Shown: positions 57,571-64,000 of the stretch, in pieces | Position numbering within the stretch: position 1 is the stretch's first letter | How the letters are laid out: every line of letters begins with the position of its first letter | NCBI GenBank assembly: GCA_036365455.1 | Contig: JAWQUS010000027.1 | Span: 11,768,501 to 11,832,500 of the forward strand | Source of the DNA: Macrosoma leucophasiata | Lineage: Eukaryota > Arthropoda > Insecta > Lepidoptera > Hedylidae | Direction of reading: 5' to 3' | Length of the DNA: 64,000 nucleotides | Translations under genes and position numbers: made by a program | Notes under the pieces: model-generated | What the model saw: only the letters and a program-made list of their open reading frames with translations | Told to the model about the DNA's origin: nothing | Databases searched by the model: none

Positions 57571-57699
57571 CGGCCAAATACTCAAACGTCACTCAAATCT
57601 AAGTGGGACTTAAAAGTCTTTATAAAACACGTTCAAATGATAGAGATAGCGCACATTTGAGGGTTGCTTAAAATTGAGTAACGTTTGAGTATTCGGCCA
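57571..57699 (-). mobile_element. MITE family M1, copy 4
   Basis: CGGCCAAATACTCAAACGTC...AACGTTTGAGTATTCGGCCA, flanked by TTA at 57568-57570 and 57700-57702. Its ends are the best match to each other in the family. Confidence 0.87.
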
Positions 57700-57739
57700 T
57701 TACACTCTCAGATGCACACTACCAAGTGTGTACTACCAT

Positions 57740-57920
57740 AAGCACTAGGTATAAACCTGTATCGTGGGTGCCGTTGTACACACACTACACATACACAAAC
57801 ACCCAGACCCGAAACTAATATCTATAGGCCCTACAAATATTAGTCTCGGTGCGGAGATCGAAACCGTGAGCCTCGGCTTAAACGGTCGTCGCACACCACT
57901 GAACCAACTGGCTCGTCGAT
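57740..57920 (-). mobile_element. SINE family S3 copy
   Basis: On the minus strand the head CCAGTTGGTTCAGTGGTGTG and the B-box-like GGTTTCGATCTCCGCACCG, then CCCACGATACAGG at the far end. Confidence 0.7.
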
Positions 57921-57924
57921 TGCG

Positions 57925-59290
57925 TATGTAGAGATTTACCTACACCGATATTTCTGATCCGATCAAGGTGACTGTCCGAATCTTAATAGATCGATAAAGG
58001 TATAGAATAAAGAAATGCTTTGTGAAATACTAATATAATTGTTTTTTGGCATTGTCCTAAAATTACGAACACGTCGGTAGAGTCTGCCACGAGTGATGTT
58101 TTTATCTACATTAGGTAATTGATTTTTATTTAGGTAGGGTTTTTAATATATTTATTTAGCTTAATTTAAATATTCTTATGCCTACGTGAGGCATAAGACT
58201 ACGTAGGTGCTTATTCGAATTCATATTATGTAGATAGTGGAAGCCTATTAGCGTGTGTAGTAATTGTGTAAAATAATGTACATTCAGTGTCTATTTATGG
58301 TAATTTCAAGGATGATAAATGAGAGGACCTGGCGTGAAGATACATACCTACATACATACATACATGAATGAGAGAATCCTATGACATACGGAGAGACAGA
58401 TGGACAGACGACCGAGATTGGGCAATCGGATTCTGTTGTCAGACTCGGTCAAGAGTTTATAGAGAAATATCTACCACAAATAAATAAACAAATGAATACG
58501 ATAAAAGCAGACACAACACAAGTTTAGTGGTTCAGTACATTTCAGTAGCGAGTACAAAATTTTACAATTATTTGTCCCGGTGCGGGGATCGAACTCACGA
58601 CTCTCGTCTCATGTTATCTATCACACATTGCTTGACTCACTGAGTCGTCAGAAGTTTTTGAAATTAATAAATACAATATACAGCTTTTTGTTTGTGACGT
58701 GTGTTATATTATGGACAAATAAAGTTATACGCAAAATCAATCACATTCAATTACGTACGTGTAAAAATAACAAAAGCAGGTTGATTGCCTACAATTTATT
58801 TCATGCGTTACATAAATTGCTGACCGTTTTAGCATTTTAATGTATTCGCGCATTGCTTTGATTGTTTTGTACAATGATCTAATAAAAACAAATTCCAAAA
58901 AATCCAGATTATTTTTTGGCACAAATTTAACAAACGATCACGAAAATGAATACGGTTATGATAATTATCAACAAGATACAAAAAAAATATTCAGGAAACT
59001 GTAATAATCTATATCTATATATATATATAAATCAATTGCTGTTCGTTAGTCAGAATCTGAATCAGAAACTCATTTATTCATTTAGGGTGACAGGCACCTC
59101 TTACGACACGTCAAAAACAGACAAAATAAATTAAAATAAAGTAAATAACAATTGATATACATATCAAACAAGATAAAAAATATATGTATAGTCAAGAATA
59201 TCACTAAGATAAAACTAAATTTATTAAACTAATGTAAAAGTATATCAGTAGAATGTCTCATTTCCCATTTAGTCTCGCTAAAACTCGAGA
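57925..59290. other. No gene seen; SINE scraps
   Basis: 58322-58370 is an S4 tail (ACCTGGCGTGAAGATACATA). 58575-58660 is an S3 head with CCCGGTGCGGGGATCGAACT. The rest is AT-rich. Confidence 0.5.
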
Positions 59291-59294
59291 AGAA

Positions 59295-59660
59295 GCGCGC
59301 ATGGCCCAGCGGCTGGTGTAGATCGTAAGCGATCTGCTGGGTTAAGCACTACGGGCGCGGTCGGGTAGTGTGATGGGTGACCGCTAGTGGCAAATTAAAT
59401 GCGCGTTTCCGTGCTTCGGAGGGCACGTTAAGCCGTCGGTCCCGGTTGCTATCGATAGATAGCAGTCGTTAAACCTTGTCGGAGGCCTTATGGGTGGTTT
59501 GAAAACATCCGACAGCGGGTTGGCCACTAACCCACCTCCACCAATCCGCATTGGAGTAGCGTGGTGGAGTAAGCTCCAGGCCTCCCCCCAAAAAGGGGAG
59601 AGACTCGTGCCCAGCAGTGGGACGTATAATGGGTTGCCATTATTATTATTATTATTAAAA
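59295..59660 (+). mobile_element. SINE family S1, full length
   Basis: Head GCGCGCATGGCCCAGCGGCT with A-box-like TGGCCCAGCGG, body TGACCGCTAGTGGCAAATTA and GGGCACGTTAAGCCGTCGGT, and a 3' end GTGCCCAGCAGTGGGACGTA...GGGTTGCC plus (ATT)n. Confidence 0.82.
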
Positions 59661-59662
59661 AC

Positions 59663-59873
59663 TCGAGAACGACTGGACCGATTTGGCTAATTGTGGTTTT
59701 GAATGATTTTTGGAAGTCCAGGGAAGGTTTAAAAGGTAAGAAAATATGAAGAAATCGAAGGGAAACAGTAAAAACCACAAATTTATTTTCCCATACAAAT
59801 AGTCCGTATCTATCAAATCTTTGACACATTATTTCATTCTGAGGCAATACGAAGTTTGCCGTGTCAGCTAGTG
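59663..59873 (-). mobile_element. RTE-type LINE end fragment, copy 2
   Basis: CTCGAGAACGACTGGACCGA to GAGGCAATACGAAGTTTGCC and GTGTCAGCTAGT, the reverse complement of 42390-42600. It abuts the SINE's (ATT)n tail. Confidence 0.75.
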
Positions 59874-59879
59874 TCCAAT

Positions 59880-61470
59880 AAATATTGAGATAAATAGATT
59901 TTTTAATAAGTTCTGTTTGTAGAGCTGCAATGCTTAATGATTAATGCTTAATATATGTAGAAACAATTTAAAGCAATGAACAAAATTATTCAGCATACCT
60001 ATTACACTGACCAAAATGCAACTTATGTTTATATATCCAACTTATGTGATATTACTCGTACAGACCGCATTCGGTTCTCTCCGCCTAGCCGCCGGTGAGC
60101 AAAACTTCAACATGTTTCCTTCCGGCGCACAACCTATCTTGACACTTCACACACTACCCTCACACACACTTACAACACAAAATTACAAACGACATATTCA
60201 CAAGCACAGTTTCTAAATTACAGCGTTTACCAAAAACACCTCCAGGCTTTGAAATAAATACCAAACAAAAACTAAATTATGTAATTAAAGTTGATTGTAC
60301 AAAAAGAGGTAATCACGTAACAAACCCAAAACACCCATTCGGCTTAATGACATCAGACTTTTAGAAAGAAATAAATCTACGAGCAGACAGTCCAGTGACT
60401 TCGAGAAAGCCGAGGGCGATACTAAGCTCCAAAGGTGAACACGCGATGTTAGAGCCAATTTCATCGAAACATTATATGGGCATTATTCGAATATGCATGC
60501 GGCGTGAGGACAAGGCTATTGTTATATCGGGGGTCGTCACTCGCGTCGAATATTAATCTTGTCGAAGGCGTACCGAGGAATCGTGAGCCCCTAGCCCATG
60601 ACTACGTGCAAAAGCCCCGATGTATTTTTAATCGGCCGATGAACTTTAGTATGGTGTGGATATTATTTGAGATATTCAATAAAATTTAAATTCATAATTC
60701 ATGATAGGCATAAAACTGTAATCGTCTCACCGCGAGCTGTAATGTGGCACGTTCACCGCGACTAGCGCGTTATCGTCCGTACGTGTGCTTAAATGTTAGT
60801 GTTATTTTGCTCTTACGAAGAAAATATTTGAAGCTGCATGTTTATTTAAATAGGTAAATTAGGTACTATCAAAGTAATGAGAGATTTCATATAAAGGGAA
60901 AATTATATCCGGAACCATCAGAATCCCGAAACGAATGAACTTAATTTTGAGAAAGTATTTTCGTGTAGATTCGAAACGTCGGGTTGATTTAAAAATTTAA
61001 TTTGAATTTAATAAGCGCGAGGTAAATCCGTAAATATACTTTTACTTCAAATTTTCAACACTCTCTGTAAGGCTTAAAATACTCAAAGTTGAACTCATCC
61101 GTAAAATATTTTTAAAAGCATCATTCCATTAACAGGAAGAGGAATAGTTACGAAACGATGAATATGGAAAAGAAAACGCTATAGAGGAAATTCAAATTGC
61201 GAAAGTCCATTGTTCTAAGAGCGTATAAGTTGCCAAGCAAAGAGCTTTAACGTGTATGAATTTCTCATGCTCACTTATAGATTAATTCATGTCTTGGTTA
61301 ATAACCAACATTTTTTTTATAATGACAGATTAAAATTCAAGATATAATAGGGAATCGGATAACTTTTGAGAATGTGTCTAAAATTATTCTATAAACGTTT
61401 ATTTAACCATAAAAAATATTATTTTTATTATTTAAACATGTACACTACACATACTAACATTTTATAATTT
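59880..61470. other. No gene seen
   Basis: AT-rich. GC-richer spots at 60050-60130 and 60480-60650 have no splice-consistent exon. The missing first half of the PDZ domain was looked for here and not found. Confidence 0.45.
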
Positions 61471-61475
61471 CAAAA

Positions 61476-61740
61476 ATGCCGCGTAAGCGGTGCCGAATGA
61501 CTCTGAACAATGTGACGTCAACTGTTCGCAATCAAAGTGAAGCTTTTAATTCCATAAGACTAACCGAGTGCAAATTAATTTTGTTAAATTTCGTATAACT
61601 TATTTTTTGTGTAAATAACGTAGAAAATGTCCAAGAAAGAGCCAATAAATCAAAGTATCACTTGTGTTAACTATTTGTTGTACGATCATATGACGTCACG
61701 TCCTGTGATTGATGTTTCGTTCAACATAGAGGACAGGTAA
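61476..61740 (+). other. Two short ORFs around paired CRE-like sites
   Basis: 61476-61598 (40 codons, MPRKRCRMTLNNVTSTV...) and 61627-61740 (37 residues, MSKKEPINQSITCVNYLLYD...) lie one after the other. The second ends in GACAG|GTAAAG, which could be a donor. Two perfect TGACGTCA palindromes (61513-61520 and 61691-61698) fall inside. Either a small plus-strand gene start or a regulatory block; both are weak. Confidence 0.2.
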
Positions 61741-61935
61741 AGAAATATTTAAATTGTTACATTTTATTTTGCAATTTAAAAATATAAATCATTAATATTT
61801 CACGAAAATATTTAATGAGTCAACGTATTATTTTACAAACATTCATTCTAATCATAGCTTACATTTATTTTCGATAGCTGTCCGATTGCCTATTGAGATG
61901 GATTAAGACTCTAATTACTTTAGTCTTTTTTTTCA

Positions 61936-62018
61936 GGTGGCAGAGTTCCAGTGTAAGGTCTCGAGGGCTGGGCACCGCCGCATTACCTAATCTATCTGCC
62001 GCCAAATGGTAGTATTCT
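61936..62018 (+). repeat. R1 repeat, 5' fragment
   Basis: GGTGGCAGAGTTCCAGTGTA to CTGCCGCCAAATGGTAGTAT. Confidence 0.7.
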
Positions 62019-62276
62019 ACCTGCTACCTGTGAACGAGCCGCCTAGCCAAGCTAATGAGTATGCACATACTCTCATATTCCGAAAACTATTCCTTCGAAA
62101 CTATTCCGTAAAATTCGTTACTTCAAAAATAAGTTGCGTCTGGGGAGCTTGGGATCTTATTCTATTACTACAAGTCGGCGTGATTAATATGTAGATATGC
62201 ATACCAAATGACAGATTACTACCACAGTCGAACATCAACACAGCATTAATTTCTACTAAGAGTCACTGAACTGTTC

Positions 62277-62554
62277 ACTGATGGTAGAGCTCCAATGACG
62301 GGACTCGCGGGCGAAGGCACCACCGCATTACCTAATATACTTGCCGCTAAATGGTAGTGTTCAGCACTATCGTGTTCCGGTCAGATGGGAATGTAAGGCC
62401 CTGTGATTTCCGGCACAGAGGCATAACACCTTAGGCCTCAGGAGTGGTAACGCATCTGCATTTTGACCTTGATCTTTGTGTGGGTGTCTATAGGCTGCAG
62501 TCATAACATCAATGTGAACTGCATGCCTGTTTGCCACTTCCATAACATAAAAAA
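62277..62554 (+). repeat. R1 repeat, full length
   Basis: ACTGATGGTAGAGCTCCAAT to GCCACTTCCATAACAT plus poly(A). GAACT occurs just before and just after, a possible short target duplication. Confidence 0.87.
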
Positions 62555-62559
62555 GAACT

Positions 62560-64000
62560 ATGCTGCGGAGAGACATGGCGAAACTATAGGGTTCCTTGTG
62601 TGCTACGGAAACCTAAAATGCTCAACATGTTTGACTTCAAATGTGTCTTGGAGTCTCAAAATATTTTGCAAAAGTTTTCGGCGATTGCAGCAGAGCTCTT
62701 GTTCTCATTTTAATTAAAAGCAAAACTTGCGTGAACCTTATTAAATCAACCTCAGCCACAATAATGTTCCCCATACAACTTCTGTAATGTAAAACTTGAA
62801 CACTAATTTCCTGAGAGACGGTATCGTTATCTACATCTACATTTTAACTTGGGGAGAATTCATAAAATGTTCATCGTATTTAATTAAAGAAAAAGAAAAC
62901 CTATAACTTTTAACTCCACAGCTTTTGCTTAGCAATAGGTAACATTTATCAGAATTGTAAAAAATATAGCCAAAATAAATAAATTGAACCACTTTTACCG
63001 AGATCCTCGTTGTACCTACACTACCCACTAATAATAATTGTTCTAACGAATATTTTTAAAAATAAAATCCTTTATCATTCTGTATTACCCACAGTTTGTG
63101 GGTAATACAGAGAAATGTGTTAAAGTTAGAGGAGGATGTGAAATGTGAAAGAGTTATTGTATCTTTTAAGTCTTTTTTCTCTATAAAACATATGGAAACG
63201 AGAGAGATGGACTTATATTTGAGGGTTGCTTCAAATAAAGTTACGTTTGATTATTCGGCCTTGTCTTTATTATATTTAAGTTAAAAGTTTAAGTGAGCTG
63301 CTACTTGAGTTTTTATTTGAAGCGGAGTTCTTCGCAGTAGTAAGTGCAATTGGGACTGTGCTAAGTAAATAACTTTTTTGGAAGGAAGGCATTAAAACAC
63401 TTGAAGACATTTTAATTGTAAGATTTATATATTCCAATTGTAATGTACTATTGATATCTGTTTAACTTTTACTTTATGTATTAGTTCTAAATGGTGATTG
63501 CAAAGTATTACCTACCTACTACCAAATTACGAATTTTGAATGTAAAAATCATTGAATCACAATGTTAAAAAACATCAATAGTATCACTGTTGAATTTATT
63601 TTATTGCAAGTAAACTTACATTAATTGTATCAAAAGCGAAGCGTAATACACAATAACATGATTTATAATAAAATTTGCATTAAATTTGAACAATTTTAAC
63701 ACAAGAAAAATTTATGCGAGATAAAGCAAAACAAAACAGAGATGTATTATTATGGATCCAATGTGATTGGTCAGTTTTAAACCAAGGAATTATAATTCCT
63801 GTCACGCACGTCGCGTGACACTGCGACGCACGTGCGTTGGTTATACGATCTAATGTCATATACACAAAACCCGATTTATTCTATTTTTACGTAAGCTTAC
63901 ACTTCACTTTCGTCGCCTTGGGTTTGGTTTCAGTAAACATGTGTTCTAAACCTACAAAAAACACTAATGGTTTCATAGAACGTTCCATTAATTGCTGTAA
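62560..64000. other. No gene seen; one hairpin and one M1 remnant
   Basis: 63080-63110 is a perfect 14-bp hairpin (CTGTATTACCCACA). 63215-63265 keeps GAGGGTTGCTTC...GTTACGTTTGATTATTCGGCC, a decayed M1 end. A CpG-rich spot lies at 63800-63840. Confidence 0.5.

Noticed and set aside
60016..60216. Possible plus-strand exon (LVQTAFGSLRLAAGEQ)
   Set aside because: A TACAG acceptor and GTGAGC donor could be drawn, but the 31-nt piece connects to nothing in phase and has no motif.

Overview
The window is eukaryotic, AT-rich, intron- and transposon-dominated DNA that fits a moth or butterfly (Lepidoptera). Signs are the many 'TACCTACCTA'-type tracts, tRNA-headed SINEs, LINE 3' ends carrying the 'cccagcagtgggacgt' signature, and proteins that read as insect proteins. 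There is no operon structure, rRNA, CRISPR array or plausible standalone tRNA gene. All host genes I can support lie on the minus strand.

Layout. (a) 1-5.7 kb: gene-free, with old repeats, a 193-bp tandem duplication and one copy of a short inverted-repeat transposon. (b) 5.7-8.5 kb: a decayed CR1/Jockey-type LINE interrupted by a younger RTE-like LINE; a 12-bp target duplication proves the nesting. (c) 8.5-11.2 kb: gene-free, with a 280-bp inverted-repeat element. (d) 11.8-15.6 kb (-): an apparently single-exon gene for a 1255-residue, mostly disordered protein with one hydrophobic segment at its extreme C-terminus (predicted tail anchor). A CpG-rich promoter-like island follows at 15.66-16.14 kb. 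(e) 16.1-64 kb: mostly intron and intergenic repeat sequence. It contains four exons of one large minus-strand gene: 55500-55651 (second half of a PDZ domain of ALP/Enigma/ZASP type), 52365-52420 (56-nt micro-exon), 48798-49880 (1083-nt disordered exon) and 27846-27932 (87 nt). Their splice sites and reading phases fit in series. The exon for the first half of the PDZ domain should lie beyond 64000, and the 3' end was not found. A compact 97-residue ORF (43184-43477, -) lies inside an intron of this gene.

Most remaining sequence is mobile DNA: more than 20 copies or pieces of one ~280-bp poly(A)-tailed repeat (called R1 here), at least four SINE-type families, 3' ends of RTE-like LINEs, a MITE family whose four complete copies all have 3-bp target duplications, a 198-bp foldback element with 49-bp perfect arms, and a 600-bp insertion inside one R1 copy. 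Several GC-richer islands with good minus-strand splice donors (21.77-22.07, 24.07-24.18, 33.20-33.48 kb) are candidate alternative first exons or regulatory elements. I did not find a convincing new enzymatic or defence system. The most informative items are the reconstructed PDZ gene, the unnamed tail-anchored protein, the nested 97-residue ORF, and the transposon events that can be dated relative to each other.
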